Assembly: GCA_002431965.1 (NCBI GenBank)
Contig: DJEW01000039.1
Span: 38,803-102,802 of the forward strand
DNA from: Clostridiales bacterium UBA5888
Lineage (GTDB): Bacteria > Bacillota > Clostridia > Oscillospirales > Oscillospiraceae
Direction of reading: 5' to 3'
DNA length: 64,000 nucleotides
The translations under genes and the position numbers were made by a program. The notes beneath the pieces were generated by a model. The model saw only the letters and a program-made list of their open reading frames with translations, made no database searches and was not told the origin of the DNA. This document shows positions 27,301-35,713 of this stretch, one piece after another. Position 1 is the stretch's first letter. Each line of letters starts with the position of its first letter.

Positions 27301-28359
27301 TTTCGGGTCTACAAAGGTGTTGAATTCCTTTATAACGTTCCCGCCGGAAAAGAGCACCGCGCCGATCTCCGTCATGCGGTCGTTCATGGCGTTTAGCCCC
27401 GTTGTCTCTATGTCGAACGCCACAAACTCCGCGTCAAGCGGAAGGCTCGACTTTCCGATGACGGCGCTGTTGCCGTCCATATCGTTGTAATAGTACGCTT
27501 CGAGACCGTAAATTATCTTCACGCCCTCTTTTTTACCGGCTTTCCACATATCCGGGAACGCCTGCGCAACGCCGTGATCCGTCACGGCGACGGCGGGCAT
27601 GCCCCAGTACGCCGCGCGCTTGACGACGGCGGCGGGATCGGTGAGCGCATCCATCGCGGAAAACCGGGTGTGCAGATGCAGCTCCACGCGCTTTTCCGGC
27701 GCGTTGTCGGGGCGGACGGTTTTCTTCGTGCGCGCAATGTTCCGCGGGTCCATGACAAGGTCGTCGTCGTACTTTGAATATATTATCTCGCCCTGCACGG
27801 TCAGATGATCGCCCACGGCGACGGCGGCGATGACTCTCTTGTCGTCGTCCGCGCGGAAATAGCGCGACACGCGCACGGAGTTTGTGCGATCCGTCATGTC
27901 AAAGCACAGCACGCCTCCGCCGTTTTGCAGGGTGCGGCTCGTCACGGCGACAACGTCGCCCTCTATGGTTATTTTCCCGGATTCAAGCGTGACAGTGCTC
28001 ATTGGAACGCTCTTCTGCTTTATTGCCCTGCCGTAGAGCACATCCCCGGCAATGCTGCCTCCGGCACTCTTTGGTGCGCCGGGCGCGGCCGGCGCCGGGC
28101 GCGGCGCGGTCTTCGGCGCGGGGTAGTCCGCGTCTATCACAGCGGAGCTGAGCGCAAACACCCGGCGGATATGCTCGCCGAGCTGCACGTTCTCCGCCGG
28201 GGACGGCATCGCGGCAAACCACGCGGACACGGTCATGCATTTTGTCTGCGCCTCTATCCGCACTTCCTTGACGTAAGCCTTGTCCAGTCCCCCGGCATAG
28301 CCCGAGAGCGCCTCGCATTCGGGGAATATCGTGAGAAAGGGGGTATGCTGCTCGCTCAT
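24334..28359 (-). CDS. polC: DNA polymerase III PolC-type alpha subunit
   Basis: 1341 residues, the Gram-positive replicative polymerase with built-in proofreading. In order: an N-terminal region and OB fold (about 140-210), PHP domain (V-E-L-H-L-H-T-R-F-S, V-T-D-H-G) split by the DnaQ-type exonuclease (F-V-A-F-D-I-E-T-T-G-L), a zinc-binding insertion (C-P-K-C and C-P-E-C), the polymerase core (P-D-I-D-L-N-F) and an HhH region. The ATG at 28359 has GGAGAG upstream and overlaps the ispG stop (ATGA). It is the next-to-last gene of the envelope/isoprenoid operon. Confidence 0.97.
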   Translation of the reverse strand: MSEQHTPFLTIFPECEALSGYAGGLDKAYVKEVRIEAQTKCMTVSAWFAAMPSPAENVQLGEHIRRVFALSSAVIDADYPAPKTAPRPAPAAPGAPKSAGGSIAGDVLYGRAIKQKSVPMSTVTLESGKITIEGDVVAVTSRTLQNGGGVLCFDMTDRTNSVRVSRYFRADDDKRVIAAVAVGDHLTVQGEIIYSKYDDDLVMDPRNIARTKKTVRPDNAPEKRVELHLHTRFSAMDALTDPAAVVKRAAYWGMPAVAVTDHGVAQAFPDMWKAGKKEGVKIIYGLEAYYYNDMDGNSAVIGKSSLPLDAEFVAFDIETTGLNAMNDRMTEIGAVLFSGGNVIKEFNTFVDPKMHIPPDITKLTGIRDSDVAGAPEEKTAMEMFMDFVGDRPIIAHNAHFDVGFMTAAANRQGLRFSPVFMDTLALAQALLPELKRFKLDIVSNHLGLPQFNHHRASDDAMVVARMMDKFIPMLRAQGAKTVDDIERIYHSLRRTDIAKTYHMVLLVKNRTGLKNLYEMISQSYLKHFHRTPNIPKSLLIQHREGILVGSACGMGELYSAVMKGAGARELEKIASFYDYLEIQPICNNAFLIDNGKVRDRSVLEDYNRTILNLGRKLNKPVIAASDVHFMDAEDEQYRKILQAAKKFSDADRGCPIFFRTTDEMVQEFMYLGEETAREVVITNTRAIADQVEEIELLPKELFPPRIENSAEQLKTLVYDKMHRIYGDNPPKLVQERVDVELNTILDHNYDVIYMSAQKLVENSLENGYLVGSRGSVGSSIVAYMSGITEVNSLPPHYVCPKCRHSEFILDGSYGCGADMPEKDCPECGARMRRDGFNIPFETFLGFPGNEKTPDIDLNFSGEYQAKAHKYTETLFGSDHVFRAGTIGTLAEKTAYGYVKKYLEERGIKASKAEENRLAQGLVGIKRTTGQHPGGLVVVPQDKDITDFCPVQHPADDPNSDIITTHFEYHCMEANLLKLDELGHDDPTMIRMMEDLSEQLGERVDAKEISLSDPETMSIFTSPAALGLPDDDPIIGKTGSIGVPEFGTPFTRQMLVDTQPKQFDTLIRLSGFSHGTDVWAGNIRDLVTSGTATVNEAVGCRDDIMIYLISVGMAPALAFKTMEAVRKGKVKKSGEFPGDAEQQMRERGVPEWYIESCRKIAYLFPKAHAVAYVMMAFRIAWFKVHKPLAFYSAYFYRRSQKGGFDAKLMCGGADEVRRNINNMKKRPLSANEEDLLVTLEAVYEFNMRGFEFAPIDLYESEATRFAITSDGRLRPPFVSIPGLGETAAIDLARVKTLGKTFISVQELGAACPKVSQTHLDALRELGALGDMPESNQINLFEM

Positions 28360-29426
28360 GTTTTCTCTCCGCCGTCGCTCTCTATGAGCGCTATGAGCGC
28401 ATCGCACAGCTCGTCATACGGATATGTACCCAGCACCTGCCCTTTTTTGAACAGTATGCCCTTGTTCTTCCCGCCCGCTATGCCGTAATCCGCCTCGCGC
28501 GCCTCGCCAGGACCGTTGACGACGCAGCCCATCACCGCAACGGTGATGTCCCTGTCTATATCGCGCACAAGGCTCTCCACGCGGCCGGCAAGCGAGATGA
28601 GGTCTATCTCCGTCCTTCCGCAGGTCGGGCAGGACACAAAGCGCACGCCGCCCCGGCGCACGCCCGCAGCCTTCAGGATGGCAATGCCTGTGCTGACCTC
28701 GCGCACGGGGTCGGCGGTGAGCGACACGCGCACCGTGTTGCCGATCCCCTCGCACAAAAGCGTGCCTATGCCGACGGCGGACTGGATAGTGCCGTTCCAC
28801 TCCGTGCCCGTCTCGGTCACGCCGAGATGCAGCGGATAGTCAAAGCGCTCCGCCGCCATGCGGTAGGACGCGACAGTCAGCGGCACGGAGGACGCCTTCA
28901 TTGAAAGGCAGATGTCGTGAAAATCAAACTTCTCCAGCAGCGCGGCGTGTCCCGCGGCGCTCTCCACCATCGCCTCCGGGCAGGGATGCCCGTACTTCTC
29001 CAGAAGCCGCGGCTCAAGGCTGCCCGCATTCACGCCGATGCGTATGGGTATATTTCTCGCGCGGCAGGCGTCGGCGACGGCTTTCACGTTCTCCTCGCCA
29101 CCGATGTTGCCGGGGTTGATGCGTATTTTGTCTATGCCGCGCGCGGCGGCTTCCAGTGCAAGGCGGTAATCAAAATGTATGTCCGCCACAAGCGGCATAT
29201 CCACCCGCTCCTTTATCGCTGAAACGGCGCGCGCCGACGCCATATCGGGGATGGCAATGCGCACAATGTCGCACCCGGCAGCCTTCATCGCCTTTATCTG
29301 CGCCGCGGTCGCCTCCACATCCCATGTCTTTGTGTTGCACATCGACTGCACGGACACGTCCGCGCCGCCGCCCACGGCGACGCCGCCCACGTTTATTTTT
29401 CTTGTTGCGTCTCTTTTATTGTTCAT
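28356..29426 (-). CDS. ispG: 4-hydroxy-3-methylbut-2-enyl diphosphate synthase (GcpE)
   Basis: 356 residues. The [4Fe-4S] ligands are visible in S-C-P-T-C-G-R-T and C-V-V-N-G-P-G-E-A. The enzyme converts MEcPP to HMBPP in the non-mevalonate isoprenoid pathway; dxr lies two genes upstream. It overlaps rseP by 4 bp at its start and polC by 4 bp at its end. Confidence 0.97.
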   Translation of the reverse strand: MNNKRDATRKINVGGVAVGGGADVSVQSMCNTKTWDVEATAAQIKAMKAAGCDIVRIAIPDMASARAVSAIKERVDMPLVADIHFDYRLALEAAARGIDKIRINPGNIGGEENVKAVADACRARNIPIRIGVNAGSLEPRLLEKYGHPCPEAMVESAAGHAALLEKFDFHDICLSMKASSVPLTVASYRMAAERFDYPLHLGVTETGTEWNGTIQSAVGIGTLLCEGIGNTVRVSLTADPVREVSTGIAILKAAGVRRGGVRFVSCPTCGRTEIDLISLAGRVESLVRDIDRDITVAVMGCVVNGPGEAREADYGIAGGKNKGILFKKGQVLGTYPYDELCDALIALIESDGGEKT

Positions 29427-30481
29427 TTTGTCACTATCCTGACTATATCATTGAACATCACGTATGCCATAAGCGCCAGCAGCAGCACCATGCCTGCGGC
29501 GTGTATATAGCCCTCATACTTCGGGTCAAGATGCTTTTTCGTTATCCGCTCTATCACCCACGTCACAAGAAGCAGAAAAACTCTCCCGCCGTCGAGCGCG
29601 GGTATGGGCAGCATATTCATTATTGCAAGATTGACCGCGATGAACGCGCCGAGATAGAGAATATCCAGTATCGCGTCCGTCGTACTCGCCGCGCTTTCGC
29701 CCGTCTGCGCCATCATGTCTACGATGCCGACGGGACCGGCCATGTCGTTGACCGTCACCTGTCCTTCAAAAAGCTGCTCCAGCCCCATCCAGACCCAGCG
29801 CGAAAACTCCATGGTCGTGTTCCATGAATAGCGCAGCTTGTTTATAAGCGTTCCCTCGTCATAGCCGAAGTAAAACCCGTACATTTTCCGCTCCTGCCCC
29901 TCGTACTCCACGGGGACGAGCCTGAAATCCTCCAGCTCCACGCGCTTTCCGTCGCGGCGTACAACGATGTCATACGTTCCGTCGCCGCGCGAGAGAAAAT
30001 CGGCAATGTCGCTGTATTGGTAGATGCGCCGCCCGTCGATGCTGAGTATCCTGTCGCCCGCCTGAAATCCGTCCGCGCCCTCATAAGGGCAGCCGTCCAT
30101 AAACCCCTCTATGACCGGGGCGCGAAAGCCCGTGGCGGAGGCGTATATGCAAAGGACGATCACAAGCCCCAGCACAAAATTCATGAACGATCCCGCCGCG
30201 AGGATGATAAGCCGCTTCCAGACGCTCTGGCTCGTGAAAGCGCGCGGGTCGTCGGACGCTTCGTCCTCCCCCGCCATGGCGCAGAAGCCGCCTACGGGCA
30301 CGGCGCGCAGAGAATAGAGCGTTTCGCCCTTCTGCTTTTTCACAAGCGCCGGTCCCATGCCGATGGCGAATTCCTCCACCCGCACGCCGCAGAGCTTTGC
30401 GGCGGTAAAGTGCCCGAATTCATGAACGGCGATGAGCACGCCGAAGAGAAGTATTGCAAGAAGAATGTAGATAATGGTCAT
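29423..30481 (-). CDS. rseP: Site-2 protease RseP/RasP
   Basis: 352 residues with four membrane helices. The zinc site H-E-F-G-H is at the N-terminus and the second site (N-M-L-P-I-P-A-L-D-G-G) near the C-terminus, with one PDZ domain between (G-F-Q-A-G-D-R-I-L-S-I-D-G). It cleaves anti-sigma factors and signal peptide remnants within the membrane. GGAGAG lies nine bases before the ATG. The dxr-rseP-ispG-polC order is conserved in Bacillota. Confidence 0.96.
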   Translation of the reverse strand: MTIIYILLAILLFGVLIAVHEFGHFTAAKLCGVRVEEFAIGMGPALVKKQKGETLYSLRAVPVGGFCAMAGEDEASDDPRAFTSQSVWKRLIILAAGSFMNFVLGLVIVLCIYASATGFRAPVIEGFMDGCPYEGADGFQAGDRILSIDGRRIYQYSDIADFLSRGDGTYDIVVRRDGKRVELEDFRLVPVEYEGQERKMYGFYFGYDEGTLINKLRYSWNTTMEFSRWVWMGLEQLFEGQVTVNDMAGPVGIVDMMAQTGESAASTTDAILDILYLGAFIAVNLAIMNMLPIPALDGGRVFLLLVTWVIERITKKHLDPKYEGYIHAAGMVLLLALMAYVMFNDIVRIVTK

Positions 30482-30525
30482 AAATCAAAGCTCTCCATAG
30501 GGTCAGCGGAAAAGTCCGGCAAGCG

Positions 30526-31677
30526 TCAGTTGCTGCCGTACTTTTCCTTTACAAAGCGCCGCGCCGCAGCGTCCGCGCCGATTATCGCGTCAAGATCCGC
30601 GCCGTGGATGACGCCGACGGCTTCTATTGCCTCCGCCGCGCAGTCATAAATGCGGTTGTAGCCGAGCTTATGGTCAAGAAACAGCCGCACCGCCTCCTCG
30701 TTCGCCGCGCTCATCACGCAGCCCGCGGTACCGCCCGTGCGCGCTGCATCCATCGCCAGCGCAAGACATGGGGTGTTCACAAGATCGGGGGCGAAAAAGC
30801 TGAGGTCGGCGAGATTATAAAAGTCGAGCCGGTCGCACACGGCGTCCACGCGCTCAGGGTAGCTGAGCGCGAGCTGGATCGGCAGGCGCATATCCTGCGC
30901 GCCAAGCTGGGCTATCACCGTGCCGTCAACAAGCTCTACCATAGAGTGTATGACGCTCTGCGGGTGGATTACCACCTGTATATCGTCCGGGCTGACGGAA
31001 AAGAGGTGCATCGCCTCTATAAACTCAAGCCCCTTGTTCATCATCGTCGCGCTGTCTACGGATATTTTCGCGCCCATATTCCAGTTGGGGTGCTTGACCG
31101 CCTGCTCGGGCGTAACGTTCTCCAGCTCCGCTCGCGCCTTGCCGCGGAACGGTCCGCCGCTGCCCGTCAGCAGGAGCTTTTTCACTTCGCTCTTCCCGCG
31201 CCCCATGAGGCACTGGAAGATGGCGGAGTGCTCGGAATCGACGGGGACGATCTCCGCCCCGCGTTCCGCCGCGCGCTTCATGACGATCTCGCCCGCGCAC
31301 ACAAGCGTCTCCTTATTTGCCAGCGCGATGCGCTTTTTCGCGTCTATCGCGGCAAGCGTCGGGCGCAGCCCGATGGCGCCGGACACGGCGGTGACGACGC
31401 AGTCCGCCGCGTCGAGCGTCGCCGCCTCAATAAGCCCTTCTATGCCCGAGCCGACGCGGATATCCGTATCCGCCACGGCGATTCTGAAATCCTTTGCGGC
31501 GCGCTCATCGTACACGGCGACGAATTGCGGCTTGAGCCGCCGCGCCTGCTCTTCCAGCAGCGTCACGCTCCTCGACGCCGCCAGCGCCGCCACGGGCATA
31601 CCCATATGCTCCGCCACATCGACGCTCTGCCGCCCGATGGAGCCGGTGCTGCCCAGTATTGAAACGGATCTTACCAT
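30526..31677 (-). CDS. dxr: 1-deoxy-D-xylulose 5-phosphate reductoisomerase
   Basis: 383 residues. The NADPH loop is G-S-T-G-S-I-G-R-Q; acidic metal ligands lie in P-V-D-S-E-H-S-A and the later M-N-K-G-L-E-F-I-E-A motif. It performs the first committed step of the non-mevalonate isoprenoid pathway. The second ATG (31677) is eight bases after AAGGAG, whereas the first is only two bases after it. It follows uppS by 13 bp without the usual cdsA between them. Confidence 0.96.
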   Translation of the reverse strand: MVRSVSILGSTGSIGRQSVDVAEHMGMPVAALAASRSVTLLEEQARRLKPQFVAVYDERAAKDFRIAVADTDIRVGSGIEGLIEAATLDAADCVVTAVSGAIGLRPTLAAIDAKKRIALANKETLVCAGEIVMKRAAERGAEIVPVDSEHSAIFQCLMGRGKSEVKKLLLTGSGGPFRGKARAELENVTPEQAVKHPNWNMGAKISVDSATMMNKGLEFIEAMHLFSVSPDDIQVVIHPQSVIHSMVELVDGTVIAQLGAQDMRLPIQLALSYPERVDAVCDRLDFYNLADLSFFAPDLVNTPCLALAMDAARTGGTAGCVMSAANEEAVRLFLDHKLGYNRIYDCAAEAIEAVGVIHGADLDAIIGADAAARRFVKEKYGSN

Positions 31678-31690
31678 TTTCATCTCTCCT

Positions 31691-32431
31691 TCACGGATTC
31701 TTTACGCCGCCGTAGCGCCGGTCGCGGCGCTGAAACTCGGCGATGGCGCGCTCAAGCTCGTCGGCGGTGAAGTCCGGCCAGAGCACGTCTGTGAAATAGA
31801 ACTCGGAATAGGCGCACTGCCAGAGCAGAAAGTTTGATATGCGCATCTCCCCGCCCGGTCTGATGAGCAGATCCGGATCCGGTATACCCGCAGAGTACAG
31901 ATACGCGCCGAAGCCCTCCTCCGTCAGCTCGCCCCGGGCGCGCCCTGCGGCATAATCCTCGGCGTAGCGGCGCGCCGCGTGGACGATCTCGTCCCTCCCG
32001 CCGTAGTTGAGGCAGATGTTCGCCTGAAATCCGTCGTAGTGCGCGCTTATCTCATTTGTGCGCGCTATCTCCGCCTGAAGCTCCGGCGAGAGCGCCGCCG
32101 CATCGCCAAGCACGCGCATTTTTATTTTATCCCGCTCCATCGTGGCTATCGCCTCTTTGAGGTATTTGTCCAGAAGCTTCATGATGGTCCCGACTTCCTC
32201 GGGCGGGCGTTTCCAGTTCTCGGTCGAAAAGGCGTAGACCGTCAGATAGTCCACGCCGATATTTTTGCAGTAGGTCGCAATGCGCCGGAACGTCTCCGCC
32301 CCTGCGGCATGACCCGCCGTGCGCGGCAGCCCGCGCTTTTTTGCCCAGCGCCCGTTGCCGTCGAGTATTATTGCAATATGACGGGGGAGACCGGATCTCT
32401 CCCGCTCCCCCGCCTTAACGGTTCCCGCCAT
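31691..32431 (-). CDS. uppS: Isoprenyl transferase (undecaprenyl diphosphate synthase)
   Basis: 246 residues. D-G-N-G-R-W-A-K-K-R-G begins the cis-prenyltransferase fold, and R-P-G-G-E-M-R-I-S-N-F and W-P-D-F are the later conserved motifs. It makes the lipid carrier for peptidoglycan and other wall polymers. GGAGGA lies five bases before the ATG. It sits 18 bp after frr. Confidence 0.97.
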   Translation of the reverse strand: MAGTVKAGERERSGLPRHIAIILDGNGRWAKKRGLPRTAGHAAGAETFRRIATYCKNIGVDYLTVYAFSTENWKRPPEEVGTIMKLLDKYLKEAIATMERDKIKMRVLGDAAALSPELQAEIARTNEISAHYDGFQANICLNYGGRDEIVHAARRYAEDYAAGRARGELTEEGFGAYLYSAGIPDPDLLIRPGGEMRISNFLLWQCAYSEFYFTDVLWPDFTADELERAIAEFQRRDRRYGGVKNP

Positions 32432-32449
32432 TATGTTCCTCCATCCAGG

Positions 32450-33001
32450 TCAGATCTCGGTCAGCTCTTTATCCTTCTTGTCGGTTATCTTGTCTATCTC
32501 TTTAGTATAATCGTCGGTAAGCTTCTGGATGTCCTTCTCGGCTATTTTGTAGTCGTCCTCCGTTATCGCGGACGCCTTCTGCTGCTTTTTGAATTTGTCT
32601 ATCGCGTCGCGGCGGATATTGCGTATGGCAATCTTCGCCTCCTCGCCGTACTTTCTCGTCTGCCTGACAAGCTCCTTGCGGCGCTCCTCCGTCAGCGGCG
32701 GAAACACCAGGCGCAGCATGCGCCCGTCATTCTGCGGGTTTATGCCGAGATCCGAGGCGAGGATCGCCTTTTCTATGCCCTTGAGCACGGAAGCGTCCCA
32801 CGGCTGGATAACCAGGGAGCGCGGATCGGGAGAGGCGATGGACGCGACCTGCTGTATGGGCGTGGGCGAGCCGTAGTAGTCAACCTCGATCTGATCGAGC
32901 ACGGAAGCGTTGGCGCGCCCGGCGCGGATCGTGGCAAGCTGAGCATCCAGCGCCTCGCAGGTTTTCTTCATTTTGCTTTCAAATTCCTGATAGTCAGACA
33001 T
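32450..33001 (-). CDS. frr: Ribosome recycling factor
   Basis: 183 residues, full length. The three-helix bundle and loop are recognisable (R-A-G-R-A-N-A-S-V-L-D, Y-Y-G-S-P-T-P-I-Q-Q-V-A, P-P-L-T-E-E-R-R-K-E-L-V). With EF-G it splits terminated ribosomes. GGAGG precedes the ATG. It lies 75 bp after pyrH. Confidence 0.98.
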   Translation of the reverse strand: MSDYQEFESKMKKTCEALDAQLATIRAGRANASVLDQIEVDYYGSPTPIQQVASIASPDPRSLVIQPWDASVLKGIEKAILASDLGINPQNDGRMLRLVFPPLTEERRKELVRQTRKYGEEAKIAIRNIRRDAIDKFKKQQKASAITEDDYKIAEKDIQKLTDDYTKEIDKITDKKDKELTEI

Positions 33002-33076
33002 GGTTTTACCTCCGTTATATTATTGCATATCGTTTTTTGTCGTTTGTTAACCTGAACGGTCAATGGTGTAAACTTT

Positions 33077-33787
33077 TTATTTCACCGTCGTCCCCAGCTT
33101 TTCTCCCGCGAGCACCCGCCCGATATTCTCCGGCTCTGCCAGCGCAAAGACGATGAGGGGAATGCCGTTATCCATGGCAAGGCTCGTTGCGGTGGAGTCC
33201 ATCACCGCAAGGTGGCGCGAGAGCACCTCGTCATAGCTTATCTCGTCAAACTTCACGGCAGAAGGATCGCGCCTGGGGTCGGCGGAATATACGCCGTCTA
33301 TATTTTTTGCAAGAAGTATCGCGTCGGCGCTTATCTCCGCCGCACGCAGCGCCGCCGCAGTGTCCGTGGAGAAAAACGGCATACCCGTTCCGCAGCCGAA
33401 CAGCACTATCTTCCCGCTCTCAAGGTATTCTATCGCCTTATTCGTGTCGTAGCGCTCGCCAACGCCCTGAATGTCCACCGCGGTCATCACGCGCGCGTCC
33501 GCGCCGAGCTGCCTGAACACATCCGCCACGGCAAGGCAGTTCATCGCCGTTGCGAGCATGCCCATTCTGTCCGCGCTCACGCGCTCCACATGCCCCGCTC
33601 CGTCCTTCACGCCGCGCCAGAAGTTGCCCCCGCCGATGACGATGCCGACCTGCACGCCGCGCTCTGCGCAGTCTCTGACAGCAGCGCACACGCGCGTGAC
33701 AAAGTCAAAGTCAAACCCGGTCTTTTTCTCTGCCGCGAGCGCTTCCCCGCTGATCTTGATAAGTACGCGCTTATATATGCTGTTCAT
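33077..33787 (-). CDS. pyrH: UMP kinase
   Basis: 236 residues. K-I-S-G-E-A-L-A near the N-terminus, V-I-G-G-G-N-F-W-R-G and K-N-I-D-G-V-Y-S-A-D-P match the bacterial UMP kinase family, which makes UDP from UMP. The pyrH-frr-uppS order is conserved. GAGGAAG precedes the ATG. Confidence 0.98.
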   Translation of the reverse strand: MNSIYKRVLIKISGEALAAEKKTGFDFDFVTRVCAAVRDCAERGVQVGIVIGGGNFWRGVKDGAGHVERVSADRMGMLATAMNCLAVADVFRQLGADARVMTAVDIQGVGERYDTNKAIEYLESGKIVLFGCGTGMPFFSTDTAAALRAAEISADAILLAKNIDGVYSADPRRDPSAVKFDEISYDEVLSRHLAVMDSTATSLAMDNGIPLIVFALAEPENIGRVLAGEKLGTTVK

Positions 33788-33817
33788 CGTTCTCTTCCTC
33801 GCTTATTCCGTATATCC

Positions 33818-34729
33818 CTATATATCCAGTATGCCCAGTATAACTATGCCCGCAACCACAACGGCGATGGAAATATAGTGCTTCAGCGAGAGCTTTTCCT
33901 TCAGGAATATCCGCCCCCACAGCACGGACGCCACGCAGTAGGAAGAAATTATGGGCGCTGCAAAGGCGACGTGCTTTGTGTCTGCAAGCGCATATATATA
34001 GAAAAACTGACCGATGGTCTCAAACACTGCGCCCGTATACTTCGGCGCCTCCTGCCGGAAAAGAAGCTTCTGCTTCTTCACGCCCAGCACGTACACGGCG
34101 CACACAATGCCCGCAATAAGGAACGTCAGCTCATACGCGACGTTCGCCGAATCCTCGTCAAGCACCTCCAGCACGCGGCTGTCGGCAAATGTGCCCAGCG
34201 CGTCGAGCAGGCAGTATATCACGGGGATAGCAATGGCGAGCCAGCTTTTGGCGTAGTGATGATTTGATGCGTCCTGCCGCGCACGGCGCAGGTCTTCATC
34301 CTCGTTCGCCTCCGTTATGCCAAGCGCCACAACGCCCACGCACACCAGCGCCACCGCCACAAGTGCAAGCGGCGGAAGATCGTCGCTTATGCCGGCAGTC
34401 GCAAACGTCAGCACCGCCACGACCGCGCCGGAGCTGTTGCAGATGGGCGAGGATATGGAAAGCTCGATATATCTCAGCCCCAGATAGCCTATCGCCATGG
34501 AGCTTATGTACAAAAGCGACACCGGCAGATATGTCAGCAGCACCGTGCCGTTTATCTCCACCCCGCCGATAAATATCTCATATGCAGCGTGCAGCCCCAT
34601 CACAACGCCGACCGCCGTCACCATTTTCAGCGGACCGTACTTATCAGAGGCGTCCTGACAGCCGATCTTGGAGAAAAGATCGGACCCGCTCCAGCACAGC
34701 AGTGCTATAATCGCAAACCAAAACCACAT
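33818..34729 (-). CDS. EamA/DMT-family transporter
   Basis: 303 residues with about ten membrane helices in two EamA halves. The substrate is not readable. It starts the operon that continues with pyrH 30 bp later, and its promoter shares a -35 box with that of spoIIGA. A charged cytosolic loop (about 143-160) separates the halves. Confidence 0.87.
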   Translation of the reverse strand: MWFWFAIIALLCWSGSDLFSKIGCQDASDKYGPLKMVTAVGVVMGLHAAYEIFIGGVEINGTVLLTYLPVSLLYISSMAIGYLGLRYIELSISSPICNSSGAVVAVLTFATAGISDDLPPLALVAVALVCVGVVALGITEANEDEDLRRARQDASNHHYAKSWLAIAIPVIYCLLDALGTFADSRVLEVLDEDSANVAYELTFLIAGIVCAVYVLGVKKQKLLFRQEAPKYTGAVFETIGQFFYIYALADTKHVAFAAPIISSYCVASVLWGRIFLKEKLSLKHYISIAVVVAGIVILGILDI

Positions 34730-34803
34730 AACCTAATGCACCCTTTTCCCATTTTCGATTTCAAATGCCGGCACTGCGCCAGCTTCACATATTTTGCTTT
34801 ACG

Positions 34804-34832
34804 ATTTTACCACAGTATGTTTCTTTTGACAA
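34804..34832 (-). promoter_or_regulatory. Sigma-A promoter of the EamA-pyrH-to-polC operon
   Basis: TTGTCA (34827-34832), 17-bp spacer, TAAAAT (34804-34809), leftward. Its -35 box overlaps the opposite -35 of spoIIGA. Confidence 0.75.
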
Positions 34833-34854
34833 TTCCCAAATGACAAAATATATG
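34826..34854 (+). promoter_or_regulatory. Candidate promoter of spoIIGA-sigE
   Basis: TTGACA (34826-34831), 17-bp spacer, TATATG (34849-34854). Two heptamers, TGACAAT (34827-34833) and TGACAAA (34841-34847), loosely match the Spo0A box; Spo0A control of this operon is established in Bacillus but is only inferred here. Confidence 0.55.
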
Positions 34855-34879
34855 ACCCGCGCCGTGCTATGATTTCTGC

Positions 34880-35677
34880 ATGAAAGTTATCTACATAGAC
34901 ACTCTCTTTCTTCTCAACCTTGCCATCGACTATGCACTGACGGTGATGTGCGCGCAGGTGTGCGGCGTGAGGCTGCGGCGCGTGCGATATGCGCTCGCCG
35001 CGGCAGTGGGGGCGATGTACGCTGCGGCGGTATATCTGCCGGGGCTTGACTGGCTCGGACGCGCACCGGTAAAGCTCGCCGCCGGGGTGATCATGGCGCT
35101 CGTCGCTTTTGGCGGTGAGGAGCGCCCCTTTCGCTGCGCCGCGGTGTTTTTCGCGGTGGCGGCTGCCTTCGGCGGCTTCATCTGGGCGCTGACTCTCGCG
35201 GGCGGTTATCCCGCTTTTGATATGCGCACTCTCGTTGCCGCCTTCGCGCTGTGCTATGTGCTGCTGCGCGCAGTGTTCTCCGGGCGCGTCAGGCTCGCCG
35301 AACGGGCGCGCGTCAATGTTGAGCTGACGCTTGGGGCGCGCACAACGCAGTTTATCGCCCTTGTCGATACCGGCAACGACCTCACCGACCCCATCAGCGC
35401 CATGCCGGTGATGGTGCTGTGTCCTCACGCCGCCGCGCCGCTTCTCGGCGCGAACGCCGCGCTTCTGGAGCTGGATGCCGTCGCCTTCGTGGAGACCGCC
35501 GCGGACATTCCCGAGCTTTGCGGACGGCTGCGGCTCATCCCGTATTCAGCCGTCGGAGGCGGCGGCGTGCTGGCGGCGTTCCGCCCGGACAAAGCCGTTG
35601 TAGACGGCGAGGAGCGCGTGCTGCTCGCCGCGGTTTCGCCCCATGTGTCCGGCGACGGATATGAGGGCGTGATCTGA
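34880..35677 (+). CDS. spoIIGA: Sigma-E processing peptidase SpoIIGA
   Basis: 265 residues. Five membrane helices (about residues 1-140) precede an aspartic-protease-like domain with L-V-D-T-G-N-D-L. In sporulation it is activated by SpoIIR across the septum and cuts pro-sigma-E. It lies 36 bp upstream of sigE, as expected. No clear Shine-Dalgarno precedes the ATG. Confidence 0.94.
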   Translation: MKVIYIDTLFLLNLAIDYALTVMCAQVCGVRLRRVRYALAAAVGAMYAAAVYLPGLDWLGRAPVKLAAGVIMALVAFGGEERPFRCAAVFFAVAAAFGGFIWALTLAGGYPAFDMRTLVAAFALCYVLLRAVFSGRVRLAERARVNVELTLGARTTQFIALVDTGNDLTDPISAMPVMVLCPHAAAPLLGANAALLELDAVAFVETAADIPELCGRLRLIPYSAVGGGGVLAAFRPDKAVVDGEERVLLAAVSPHVSGDGYEGVI

Positions 35678-35713
35678 GGCGGCGCTGCCCTGATATTGCG
35701 AAAGGAGTCTCCC

